Positions 33,883 to 44,535 of a stretch of DNA of 64,000 nucleotides are shown piece after piece (position 1 is the first letter of the stretch; each line of letters begins with the position of its first letter). Source of the DNA: Ceratodon purpureus (lineage: Eukaryota; Streptophyta; Bryopsida; Pseudoditrichales; Ditrichaceae); assembly GCA_014871385.1 (NCBI GenBank), contig CM026432.1, positions 1,877,194 to 1,941,193 of the forward strand, read 5' to 3'. Both the position numbers and the translations under genes were made by a program. The notes under the pieces are model-generated. The model ran no database searches. It saw only the letters and a list, made by a program, of their open reading frames with translations, and was not told the origin of the DNA.

Positions 33883-36800
33883 CTAAGTTCCTCCATCGCG
33901 CTTCCGCTTCGCTGGCTTCCCTCCACGGCCGCGTCCCTTCCCTGCATCACTAACCACGGCCGGTGCCTTGAATTTCTCTTGTAACCCAAAACTTGCGAGT
34001 GGCTTCATATTGCACTGTTTCTCTGCCCTGGCAGCGCTCTGCGTTCCTCGCCCTCGCCCCAGATTTAGCTTCTTCGTTGCAGCCTCCCTTCCTGCATCAC
34101 TTGTTCCACCGAGAGCGGCACCCGGGGACGGGCACAGTGTATTGCGCAGGGCGGCCACTCTAGCGCTTCTCTGCGGTGCTGTTCCTTGACGTGGTGCCTT
34201 CTCGGTACTTGGGGGTGACTCCGGATGAGCATTGATTTCAGGACTTCCCGTGTCCCCCTCAAGTGATTGGAATTCCGTGTCTGGCAAGGCCAACTCGTAG
34301 ACTCCCTTGCTAGGAGGCGACGTTTCCCTCTCCTTTCCGTCGCTGACGGCCTTGTCCAGAAGGATATTCTCAGTCGACCGTGTATCTGGGGTGTCTGCAT
34401 CGTCGTCCACGATGCCCAGCTTCTCTTCTGGCAGGGTCTCCGGGACCACAGTGTCGAGAATTTCTTTTTGTCCACGCTCACGGTTCGCATTAGGAAGCTC
34501 CTGAGCCTGGCTCAGGCAAATCTCCTCATTCTCGGGGAAGAGTATACTATCGTCGGATGTCCTCGTCGACAGAGCTGGCACCTTTGAAGGAGTCCCGGAT
34601 TTTGTCAGTGCTGGAGGGGTACCGAAAGCCAATGCCAGAGGACCTCCTACTCCTTGTTGACTAGCCACCCTTCCCGCACTTGACGTTGGCGTTTTCCAAC
34701 CTGCAGATGCAGGTGTCTTCACCTGTCCCGACGAAGGCGTCATTGCTCCCTTCTCCTTGTTCAAAGGTGGAGTCCCAGAAGCGGATCCCACATGAACTAC
34801 ACATGCGAACACATATGTCACACACAGTACTTAGCCTCCTTCCGCATTTTTAAGTACAAACGGAAGAAGTGGTTCGATCGAAGAGAGGCACTTAATTCAT
34901 TTTCTTGTGAAGTAAAAGTGAGTCAGTGAAAATTCAGGGTCCCCGAAGTGGACCAACCGCTGGTCACTTACTCAACGTGGGTTCACAGTGCTTATGAAGC
35001 GACAGTCATCTGAAAAGTGACCCCCTACCCCAGGAAGGTAACATCCCAGCACCCGAAAGCAAAAATAAAGCCTTCGTCGAGCTTGGCACCCGCTGATCAC
35101 TAGCACTCACTGCGGACAGCACTACCTCAGCGAAATGAAGCGAACGTGCAGCACCATCCCTCTGGTAAAGAGCACTTGCACCGGCCCACAGTGAATTATC
35201 ACGCTTTCAGAGTACCATCAGTCGACGTAACAGTTGAAGCAAGCACCCCCGAAAAGCGAAGTGACTCCACATCTCAAGGAGATAATCCGGAAAACGGAAT
35301 GACAGGACAAGAAAATAGTGAAGCACGGCACTTATGTGCCCGCACACTGCCGGGGCAGGGACAAGTGACTTCGCCGTCAAGCACAATGCCTCGGCAGTGC
35401 AACTTCACTGTCAGGCACTGATAGACATAGGCCTCGAGGACACAAAATCGAAAAGTAACGAACATTGCAAAGTGCGAGAAAATAAAAGCTAAATTATACA
35501 CTTACATGCCTTAGGTAAGAGCCCGACAGTGCTTATGAAGTGCGTAGCACAGGACACATGCCCATGCAACTGCGGCTCTACTGAAAGTACGCTTTTTGGA
35601 CGGCCAGATGCTGAAAATTACCTGGGCCGGTCTCGTCCACTTCAGAAGTCATCTACGAGCTCCATCCAGTCCTTAACTTTGCACCGATCGTCACGACAAT
35701 GACCCTACGTTCGACTTCTGCCCCTTCCCTGAAGCTTACACACTGGATTCAACAGGCTCCCCTGTCTGCGAAAGCAGTGGCACTGCGAAGAAGGTGACAG
35801 CCCCACAACTCTGCTACGAGAATTGGCTATCATAGATCGACAGCATCAGTAGAAACCTCATGGCTACACTCCTTTGGAAGAACGTTCACGCCTGCAATAA
35901 GTAGGACTCCATGAGCACTCTCTCTAAGTCAGTCCTGCTCCGTGTATGCTTAAAGCACCGGGATTCACGGAACAACCAAGGGAGAGCACTTCGAAAACAG
36001 CGCGACAGCCCCACCTATCCCTTGCTAAGGTAAACCCTAAAACTACCACTCCCAGGGCCCTGCTCAGGTTTCTCTTTCCTAATGCCTCAGTGAATGCAGC
36101 ATCAGATCGATCCATCGCTCAGTGAAACACTCGTGCGGATCTTCTACTCAAATTTAAGCAGGAGTCGTCCCCCTAAACTTCTCTCTATCCCGGAAGACAG
36201 GCAAGTACAGTGACTTCCCTTGTAAAAGAAGCGCAAATCCCTACATCATGTACTCTGCACAACCACTTCGCGGCAGTTCAATCCGAGTGTTCTGAGGCAT
36301 ACACCGGGACGCAGCCACGAGGTGCATTGGCTTCAGGGCATACACGGGTAAGCATTCGCCTGAAGCCTGGGCTGAAAGTAACGTAAATCATACTGTTTAT
36401 AATTCATAGGTGTTTGGGAGAGCAGAGTAAACGATTTCAGGCCGTGCGTTCTGTCTGCAGAGCACATCCTTGGCACATCTAAGAAGAAACCAAAACTAGG
36501 AACACACGTGACTCAGGCTTGTTTTCGAACTTACAGTTAGTTGACGCTGCCGCTGCTACATTCCCGCCACCATGCCTGTTGAGTCTACTTATTTGACCCT
36601 CTAGCTTTGGCACTCGAAGTGCTGGCGCCCTCACTTGATTGGCGCCGAAGCTGTCCAACCAGTCAGCACAGAATGTCTGTTCGCAGAACTCTTTTGCGCA
36701 CCTTCTTCTCCCGTCACTCAGCCAAGCAGCAAGACAGAAGTGATGATACGTACATCCACAGTCCGCAACGGAGATGTTATGGCACAGGAAATTAAAGCCA

Positions 36801-39082
36801 CACACCGGACAATTGGATACGCAGATCACCGTTTCTCGCCCCTCCTTAGCTACTCGGGGATTTCGTACTGGGAGTGGAGTGGTCCCCATTCCTGAGCCCA
36901 CGGCCATCATTTGCACCTGATCAGTCAGCTTTGCCACCCACGTCTCTAGCCGCGTTGACTGCATGCCTCGTAGCCGAATTTCGTGGTCAACCCCCCTTAG
37001 CTCTGACTGAAGCCTCTCCTGCTCCTGTCTAAGCTGCTCCGTCCTGGCACTCTCACGGTTAAGTATGTGGAGCCCAAATTCGAGGTCCTTGTCTGTCAGC
37101 CTCAACTGTTCCTCGTCCTCCGCACAGGTTTCTTCAACTCTTCCGTCGTCATTCTCCCCTGATCCCGTGCTTGTTCTTATAGAATTGAAGTGCGCGACCA
37201 GACTCTCCCGACGCCTCCTAATGTTGGCGCAGCTTAGCTCCTCCTCTCGCAAAGACTTCTGCCGTTCGGCTAGAGCGCCATCAAGTGCCTTGCACTGCTG
37301 CTGGAGCTCCCTGCACCTGTGTTCCAATACAGACCTGCATGACAAATCCCCCCCCCCCCCCCCCCCAAACTCAGATTAGAGGATACGGAAAGGAGCAATG
37401 GTGCTATCCGTAACCTAACACTGATCACAAATGCTCCTATTCTGCGGCGAGACCTTCTGACATCATGGAAAATGCACATGTTCGTAAACCTAGACGTAAT
37501 CCATTTTATGATCTGCCTCGCGGTGTTTGCAATGATGAGACCCACCAACGTCCAATAAAACTGATGGTGTCACTACTCTGCATGAAGGAATTGCCCAATT
37601 CAGAAACAGATCATGCATCCAGTCGCGCTACTTACTTCATGCTAATCTGAAATTCAGGGACAAATTGCAGGGAAGGACTCTCTTACACTTGCTCTCATAT
37701 ATACCTCACCGTAACCTCGACTTTTACCTCATCGGCAGCCCACCGAAATCATGGATTAAGCCCTCACTGTATGTCCATTTGTCCATGTGCTGAAACCGAA
37801 CATGTCGACTGACTATGCAGCCTCTTGAATCCCTCCATCGCTGATAACCATTGTGTGTGGAATTGGAAGGACACTAACAGTACACAGCACTTCTACGTGG
37901 ATATCACTATTTAATGTGTATACGAATTTCGAGTGTTCAAACTCTAAACATCAGACCCACACATGGACATGTCAGAAGGCGGAAAACATTATGTTGAACG
38001 CAAGATTTTGCAACCGACTTCTGTTACCGTACATGCACTACTGAGATATCCCCGACAGTCTTGCAAGGTTCTCCTCAGCAGTGCCACGTCCATGTGTAAA
38101 TTTCCCTCACCAAGACCATTTCGTGTTTGACCTCCTAGCGAAGACACTACTTAATTTCATCCAAGCCCTGTCTGGGACCCCAAATCCGCAATCTCATCTA
38201 CTTTCGGAATTTATTACTACGTTTACCATATCTAAATCGTGTATCTCACACGTTGTATATGGCCGCTCAAGCAAGTATGGAGTGCCGACTCACAGACGAA
38301 GAGTTCGTGCAGTTCCATGCCGAACCAAACGAGAAATTTCTGATGTCTGAGTCCAATACCTAATTTTCTAAACAAGAACTTGCAAAATATGAGAAGAGCG
38401 CCTTCACTTACAGCTTAGGCCCGACCCCGGCGCAGTCCGTCTCCGCATCCCCCAGCATCTCGAGCACAGCGTCGCTCTGTTCCTCCGTAAATCGAATTGG
38501 CTCACAAGTCGCTCCGATCTGACGTCGATCTCCCTGGAAACCTCCCTGCCCTAGGATGCTCGAGGTTGGAATTGCCTGCAGATCGTCCCACTTTGTTGCG
38601 AGAGCCTCCTCCACTCTCCCATCCTTCTCCCACGCAACATACTGTTTCCGGCAAATGTCATGGGCAAACTTCGCCCAATTTATCTTCGCCTTCCCCTCCC
38701 TTTCTGCCAACCAACTCCTCAAGAAATAACGAGCGTACTCTTTGTTCGGGGGTGGATGATTATACACTTCCAAATAGAGCTGGAAGACCATAGCGCACTC
38801 CTCCTCCGTAATGAATTCATTGGGCACTAAGCGGATTCCACTCCCACCCTTGTTCGGGAACACACGCTTGAAGTGATTTTCGGTGACGTGCGATAACCCA
38901 CACTCCGTTTTGCCGCAAATTCCGGCGTCCTCCTTGTTCAGCTTCTCCGCAAAATCCTGCACAGTCCAACGACAGCGTTCATGCAGAGCTTTCGCGAACT
39001 TAATCCTCTCAACATTCTTGCGATTTAGGTCAGGATCTGGTTTTGCTGCCGCAGTAGCCAATTGACGCCCCGCAGAAGCCAT
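33883..39082 (-). CDS. Right-arm gene: coiled-coil / RING-like protein, three exons, 794 residues
   Basis: Exons (minus) 39,082-38,412, 37,334-36,535 and 34,796-33,883. GT/AG junctions match in phase (2/1 and 1/2) and give one uninterrupted frame. Residues 1-223 form an unrecognised, well-folded-looking domain (Trp-rich, NWAKFAHDICRKQYVAWEKD). Residues 225-365 are a charged coiled coil. Residues 399-441 hold a RING-like zinc finger, C-x2-C-x14-C-x-C-x2-H-x2-C-x10-12-C-x4-C, with Cys in the usual fourth His position. The last about 300 residues are Ser/Thr-Pro-rich with TPS/TPP repeats and end in an RGRG box and a KPAKRKR nuclear signal. RING-like fingers in transposon proteins may act in ubiquitin- or SUMO-type transfer or simply bind partners; I infer only a nuclear accessory role. 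AAACCCTA-like telo-boxes lie upstream at about 39,166-39,195. No homology to the transposase exons is visible. Confidence 0.72.
34797..36534 (-). other. Intron 2 of the right-arm gene, shares sequence with transposase intron 2
   Basis: A 1.74-kb intron, donor ACT|GTAAGT and acceptor GTGTAG|TTC. About 36,412-35,590 aligns with 14,884-15,710 in inverted orientation. The rest (about 35,560-34,800) has recurring CACTT / AAGTG motifs and no frame of note apart from a 91-residue plus-strand frame at 35,146-35,421 that I do not support. Confidence 0.75.
37335..37385. repeat. Poly-C tract in an intron of the right-arm gene
   Basis: A run of about 18 C (plus strand) at roughly 37,350-37,367 lies just upstream, on the minus strand, of the exon 2 acceptor, so the intron has poly-G a few bases before TTGTCATGCAG. 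It is unusual next to a splice acceptor and likely to be length-variable. Confidence 0.7.
37386..38404 (-). other. Intron 1 of the right-arm gene
   Basis: About 1.07 kb between donor AAGCT|GTAAGTG and acceptor TCATGCAG|GTCT. No frame of note inside on either strand. Confidence 0.55.
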
Positions 39083-39780
39083 GCAGACCCAACTCTTTCA
39101 CTGTATTCTCTTCTGACCGATGGGCCGCACAAAGACTCCCTGAACCCACAACCCTGTCGACAGAGAACCCTAATTACAACTCTCTCAAACCCTACCGCAA
39201 CACGTATTACACAGACGGCAACTCTGAAGCTCAATTCCCTGTTCTCAGCGATCGGCGACGGATTGCAATTCACGACATTCAACCTCGCGTGCCTGCCACC
39301 ACTCAGAACACTCGGATTTTCCTCACGCCTCGCAAATTCCCTACTCTCCCTCGCAAACCTTCACGGCGCAACTTGATGAACAAAGCGAAAGTTTCCGGAC
39401 AGTGAAGTGTCCATCTCTCGTGATCCTGGATGCTACTTCGTGCACCCTACCCTGAATCCTCTACCGTAGACCGGCACAAGCATAAATGAAGTCGGGCACG
39501 CACCTGATTGCATCAATTTCCCATCCTTGGAAACCAAGGAGATTCCGCTTGGAGCCCTCAACTGGCTGCGCAGCATTCACAACCCCCGTCGCGGGATTCG
39601 CAACAATGAAGACATGTAACTCGGCTTCTGTGTCCACCCATAAACCTCTGCTCCAAGTGTCATCCCAAACCCCACTCAGTCATTTGGCAGTTGAGCAGCC
39701 CCCTACGTTCTCAAACGTTCCCTCAGTACCCGACCTCGCCACTTAGATTTCACTGCATTTTGGTCACATGTGTCACTTTG

Positions 39781-39806
39781 TGGTACACTTTATTGTGCTT
39801 CCCCCC
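39781..39806 (-). repeat. Right terminal inverted repeat of the giant transposon
   Basis: 26 bp, the exact reverse complement of 10,639-10,664, followed by CTAT (39,807-39,810), which matches the tetranucleotide left of the other end. Confidence 0.9.
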
Positions 39807-39862
39807 CTATATATTTTTTTATTTTTTTTTGAATGTCAGTTAAATTGGTAAGAATTAGGACA

Positions 39863-40282
39863 TGTCTCCATGGACCATTTAACTTTGCGTTTGGACTATA
39901 AAATTATTGTTTTGGGAGTTCAATCCAGTGTAAATTTAACCATCATGTAATGAAAGCTATTTGTAAACAAATGAGGATATAAAAATACAACAAGATTCAA
40001 TCATATTGTTTTGCATACATAATTCTACTGTAATTATATCATAAATGGACATGAGGTGAACAATGAGGATTGTGATATGAAGTATGGTATTGTACCTTTC
40101 TTGAATGGTAATTTTTGTTATTTGCATATTCAAGTCTTAAAATTATATTTATATGATTTGAGAAAATTCAATAGTAAAGTCAAGTCTTCAAATTGCATGA
40201 CCGGTTGGAGAATAGTGCTCTATTATTTTCAACATTGAAATCCAAGGTCCAAAATTGTCACGCCTAGTGGTCCATGGATACA
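39863..40282. repeat. Possible MITE in the right flank
   Basis: TGTCTCCATGGACCA at 39,863-39,877 and its near reverse complement at 40,268-40,282 (two mismatches) bound an AT-rich 420-bp stretch. No target duplication is seen. Weak candidate. Confidence 0.3.
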
Positions 40283-42141
40283 CTCTTATCATTTCTTTTT
40301 CCTGCAAGGTTAAAATCTCCATACTTAACTTCCATTTATATTTTAAGATTAAACGGTGATGTCAATTTAGTGATAGTGCAATTAACCATTTAGCTAATGA
40401 TAATCAGAGAAGCGAAAAGCATCAAAACACGATCAACCTGGGTTTCAAATCAGGGGCCGCAACTTTGTTGTGAACGTGCTATCTAGAATCAACCTACACT
40501 ACGTCGGTGAGTAAAAACCACGTTTGCAAAAGGCTTCCCTTGTTCACCAAATGGAAATAAATTCTTATTCAAACATTGACTTCAGTCTATCACCACAAGT
40601 CTTCCAATTTTTGAGACCTGTGTTCATGTGGACTATTCTAGCATGAATTGTGTATTTCAATTGACATACTTAAGTCATGCCAATGGGTTCAAGGCTTGAA
40701 ATGAATCTGATACGGACACAACAAAGTTGCCAAAGAAGAGCCAAGCGGAAGACATCCTTGGCCAAGTTCGGAACAGAGCGGGATTGGCGGAAGCGAACGC
40801 TCTGAAGGGAGATGTTAGGAAGGATTACAAATGGCTCGAAAGGCCGAATTCTGGTGACACGATTCCATATTCTTCAGATTGTAAACATGCAGTAATTGGC
40901 AATTAAGAGATTTTCCAAGGTTTCATCAGTCCCATGCAGCAGCAGACGCAAGCGGCTGGAAAGCTTGTGACTCGAGCCTAGGCTCTAGTAGGTAGATTGC
41001 TGAAATTGAATTATTCCGAAGAGAAATGCTGAAGTTTTGCCGGCTTGGTATGATTCCACCGTAATGGATTGCTTGAGCTGTTTAGTGTTCTGTGAAATTA
41101 AGCTTTGCTCGCGCTTATCCTTGAGTTTGCTGCATAGAGGTTTGTTCAGTAGGCAGATTCGATCTACTCCTTCCTAGCAGAAAAGTTGAAGAACTAAATT
41201 TGTCTCTTGAAGGGACCTACAGCTGCTCGAGTCCCTGCACAACTGATTCCCTAATTAATGATTACTACCAATTTCCGGACTCATGTGAAAATCGGAGACA
41301 ACACTCAGGATATACCCTGCACATTTTCCCCCAAAAAACAACCCAGAAACCGGAGACAATCTCCTCGTGCAACTTCAAACAAACGGACCGTTCAAGTCCA
41401 AAGTTCAACAATTCATAAACACTTAAACAAGCCCAAACAATGAAATGCCACCGAATATGCCCTGCTCAACCTGACTGAAGACAACCTTGATCAACCTCGG
41501 GAAAAACTCCCAACAGGAATTTGCACATAAGACGCAGCAGCAGCACATTTAGGAGAAAAATTGAAATACAATCATCATGTTAATCAAACAACTTGCCAAA
41601 CGATACGCCAGGCACAACCGCCACTGAGTATGGCCTTCCATGCTTTACATCATATGCACAGCACTCTTAACTGCATCGGAGGCAAGATTCCATTTCAAAG
41701 TGCTGCCATACCTTGATCTAGAGGAGTAACTGATCATAGTCTGCTTTCCTGCAAGTACATACGTCTGTTTGAAGGCGCAATCTGAAGATGGTTCAAATAA
41801 CCTTCTAAGCTACAGTCATTCTCACACCCAAAAAATTCATAATGTTGCCTCACAATGTCGCCATCTTTGCTCATTGAAATCTATCACAGGCTACGCTACG
41901 CCGTATGTCTGACACAGTGAAACTGTGCAGAATATAATGTACATGTTTACAAGCTAGCTAATTCCAGCGCTGGTCAGCTATTGGCACAAGCTGGAATCCC
42001 GAACCGTATCGACCTCTACGATGAATCCAAAACCAGGCCGCAAAACTTCGTCATTGAACCCTGAGATAACTTCAAAATTGGCCGTAGTGGGTGCAACCAA
42101 GTAGTTTCAGCCCCAGGGTGATCAACGACTACCTGCACTCG
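40283..42141. other. 3' flank of galactosyltransferase copy 2
   Basis: No gene. From about 41,330 the sequence is loosely similar to 2,560-3,318 (3' flank of copy 1), and 41,650-41,880 matches 9,250-9,490 in reverse complement. 40,283-41,330 shows nothing recognisable. Confidence 0.45.
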
Positions 42142-43125
42142 TTACATGAGAGCTACCGATCCATTACCAACCGCAGTAGACCCATTCAGACTGAAACGGC
42201 CACCCTCGAAATGCTGCAACACGTCCATCCACAGTTCGGTGCTCTTCATCTGATGAATCAAAATCGTCTCCGGCACCAGCTCATTCGGGCACCGGTTCTT
42301 CCCCATGTACTGCGGGTGGTCGTAAAACAACGGCTTCTTGCTCACACGATGCTTCGCCTTCTTGCCCTCGTTGAACCAGTCGGCCGTCATGCGATCCTCC
42401 TGGTATCCACCCGTCTTATTGAGCACAATCTCACTCGTGCTCACCCACTCAATCAAATCCCACGTGATCACGTAACCCATGCCCGACATGTACCCCCAGT
42501 ACGGATTCTTGTTGGCACAAGGTAAGATATAGCCGTAGTACAGATCGGTGCGGGACTCCTCGGCCAGCGAAGACGCAAGGTTGTTGATGCGGACGTACGA
42601 GTCGTCGTCCACCTTCATGACGTAGTCGTAGCGGACGCCCATCTCGAAGACAGTGGAGAAGAAGCGCCAAGTCTTGCCCGCGTTCATGTTCTCGTCCATG
42701 TCCAGAACGATGATGTCGCCGTATCGGTGAGACTCCAACCCAATCTGCAGGGACTCGTTTCTATCCTTGGGACGGCCGATGATGAAGCGAACCGTGACAT
42801 TCGCGATGTCAGTGGATTGCATGCCGTACGCCATGCGGATGATGCTGCGTCGCTCTACTCGGGAAGCAGTGCTGAAAACGCCCATGATGATGGAGAACCC
42901 CTTCGCTGGGGGTGACGCCTGTAGAGGTGATATTAAGAACGAGCCTGAGATCCCCGGAAGCACGCAGGTCGAGTTCAGCACGAGTGGTGTGGCGACTAGA
43001 AGCGTGAAACCGACGAGCGTCGCGAGCATGGCGACGAGTCCGACTACCCACATGAGGAGGCACCATCGTTCAATAATCGACGACTTCGAAGAGCTGCACT
43101 GAGCATCAAGAATTTGGGCCGTCAT
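42142..43125 (-). CDS. GT31 family beta-1,3-galactosyltransferase-like protein, copy 2
   Basis: Intronless, 327 residues, same architecture as copy 1: membrane anchor near residues 21-48, stem, then a GT31 catalytic domain with RVERRSIIRMAYG, KVDDDSYVRI and YQEDRMTADWF all kept. It differs from copy 1 mainly in the first 20 residues and in a few substitutions (for example Lys for Met before DRNES and Ser for Ala in YMSGMGY). At nucleotide level the coding regions and about 125 bp upstream are almost identical, whereas the 3' flanks are strongly diverged. Both copies lie on the minus strand about 38.8 kb apart, with the giant transposon between them. It appears intact. Acceptor specificity is unknown. 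Confidence 0.88.
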   Translation of the reverse strand: MTAQILDAQCSSSKSSIIERWCLLMWVVGLVAMLATLVGFTLLVATPLVLNSTCVLPGISGSFLISPLQASPPAKGFSIIMGVFSTASRVERRSIIRMAYGMQSTDIANVTVRFIIGRPKDRNESLQIGLESHRYGDIIVLDMDENMNAGKTWRFFSTVFEMGVRYDYVMKVDDDSYVRINNLASSLAEESRTDLYYGYILPCANKNPYWGYMSGMGYVITWDLIEWVSTSEIVLNKTGGYQEDRMTADWFNEGKKAKHRVSKKPLFYDHPQYMGKNRCPNELVPETILIHQMKSTELWMDVLQHFEGGRFSLNGSTAVGNGSVALM

Positions 43126-43250
43126 TCGTAACCCCCAAAATCCTAAGTCAAGGTCTCTGATCTGACAAATTCCCTAAACACAAAATTCCCTCCACCTGCA
43201 ACTCTAAAAGTACATGATCGGAGATTCAGTTCTCCAGGATGCGTGATCAG
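43126..43250 (-). promoter_or_regulatory. Upstream region / 5' UTR of galactosyltransferase copy 2
   Basis: Practically identical to 4,315-4,440; it diverges beyond about 43,250 except for small blocks such as GTACAAGAGGTC. Confidence 0.45.
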
Positions 43251-44486
43251 AGACAGGAATTCTGAGTTACGACGTTACAAGAGCTAGATGGAGAATTTAT
43301 GGAGGCCTTACAGCAGTACTGCGATTCACGTACATTAGTCGACAGTACAAGAGGTCTGACAGGCAGAGAGCGGGGCATTACAGTCTTACGAGTGTGGAGG
43401 CATGGCACAAGTACGTTTTGTTACAGGTATTGTCACCTAATGCCTGAGATCATATTGCCACAAGCAACGACCAACATGATGTAGACGAAGATCACTTTAC
43501 CGTGGCGAAAATCAATATTAACTTTACCGTGGCCAGAATGAAGATGTAATGGCCAAATTGAACATTTAAATAAGAACAATTCTTGTTAATATCATTATGT
43601 TTGAGGTTTTTTATTACATTTTGACCATTACATGAGATCTTTTGCAAGGACAAAGTGGTCTTTGGCTATGGCAGGATGGTCGTTGGATGTGCAAAACGGA
43701 CTTCAGCAATGACCATGGCAAGGCGGTTGAAAGGAGTGGTTTATTGCTGTGACAACATGGTTTTTTGGCACCGAGGCATTTTATTTATGTAACAAAAAAT
43801 AATCCATAAAAATTAAAGTACTATGCATGCTGCACCTCCTCATTCTTTGCAGCTGCAGTGGTACCTTCTCCGCTATGGTGCCACTCTCCGCTTCCACATC
43901 TCAATATGTTGAACCGGGCATGATGAAGCCAATCCCAATGCTCATAGCCATCACAAAAAATAGGTCAACGTTGCAGGAGAGCACAGAAGGAGCAGAAAGG
44001 CTGCGGCTGTGAGAGAGCAGAGAGGGAGACGGAGACGGAGCCGGAAACGGAGAGGGATCAAATGATAATGAGCTATCGTCCTGTCTCCGCTTTACTTGCA
44101 GACACTCCCGGTTTAACCTAACTTCCGCTTTCGAGACCGGTTCGAGGCGCTTCCACATCGATTCTGGCTCTTTCTAGAATCTATACCCTCTAGCTGTTTG
44201 CACGCTGTATTTGTTTGGTTCTGTCGCACGTCCAGCATGGCTACGGTGTTGCTTTAGTTGGGCGCCAGACTTGTCTCTTGCGTCAGCTGCTCTTGCGTCA
44301 TCTGCTACGTATTGTGCTTCCCGAATTGCTTCTCTGGGTACCGATCTGATCGATATGGCAGTCATTGGGCATGTGTACGTGGATGTAAACTGTTTGATAC
44401 ATTTCCAGGGTGTAACTTTGAGCTTTTTTGAGATTTTTACGGCTGTTGTGGAAAATTCTTGCTAGAGTGCATCAGAGATTCTTGCA
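43251..44486. other. Intergenic stretch
   Basis: No supported gene. It contains a short direct repeat AACTTTACCGTGGC-like near 43,495 and 43,520, and a polypurine GGAGACGGAGACGGAGCCGG stretch near 44,020-44,050. Confidence 0.4.
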
Positions 44487-44535
44487 TTGTCTCTGGTCTT
44501 GCCAGGTGCAGGTTGCAGAGTAGCTCGCAGTGGAT

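Larger units (their letters stand above)
10639..39806. mobile_element. Giant DNA transposon, about 29.2 kb, with TIRs and CTAT target duplication
   Basis: The left end at 10,639-10,664 (GGGGGGAAGCACAATAAA and eight more bases) and the right end at 39,781-39,806 are perfect 26-bp reverse complements. CTAT lies immediately outside both ends (10,635-10,638 and 39,807-39,810). The interval carries a DDD-type transposase gene (13,582-18,774, plus), a second multi-exon gene (26,076-28,301, plus), a coiled-coil/RING-like gene (39,082-33,883, minus), and intron-bearing fragments of the host DNA polymerase epsilon and BOP1 genes. A 4-bp duplication is what is reported for Sola-type transposons, but I cannot confirm the superfamily. 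The inner parts of the two arms are inverted relatives of each other, so this may be a composite of two related elements moved by their outer ends. Confidence 0.85.

Noticed and set aside
10639..39806. Reading the interval as two separate complete transposons in opposite orientation
   Set aside because: No inner copy of the G6 terminal repeat is visible between the arms, and CTAT flanks only the outer ends, so a single mobile unit is the simpler reading. A past fusion remains possible.
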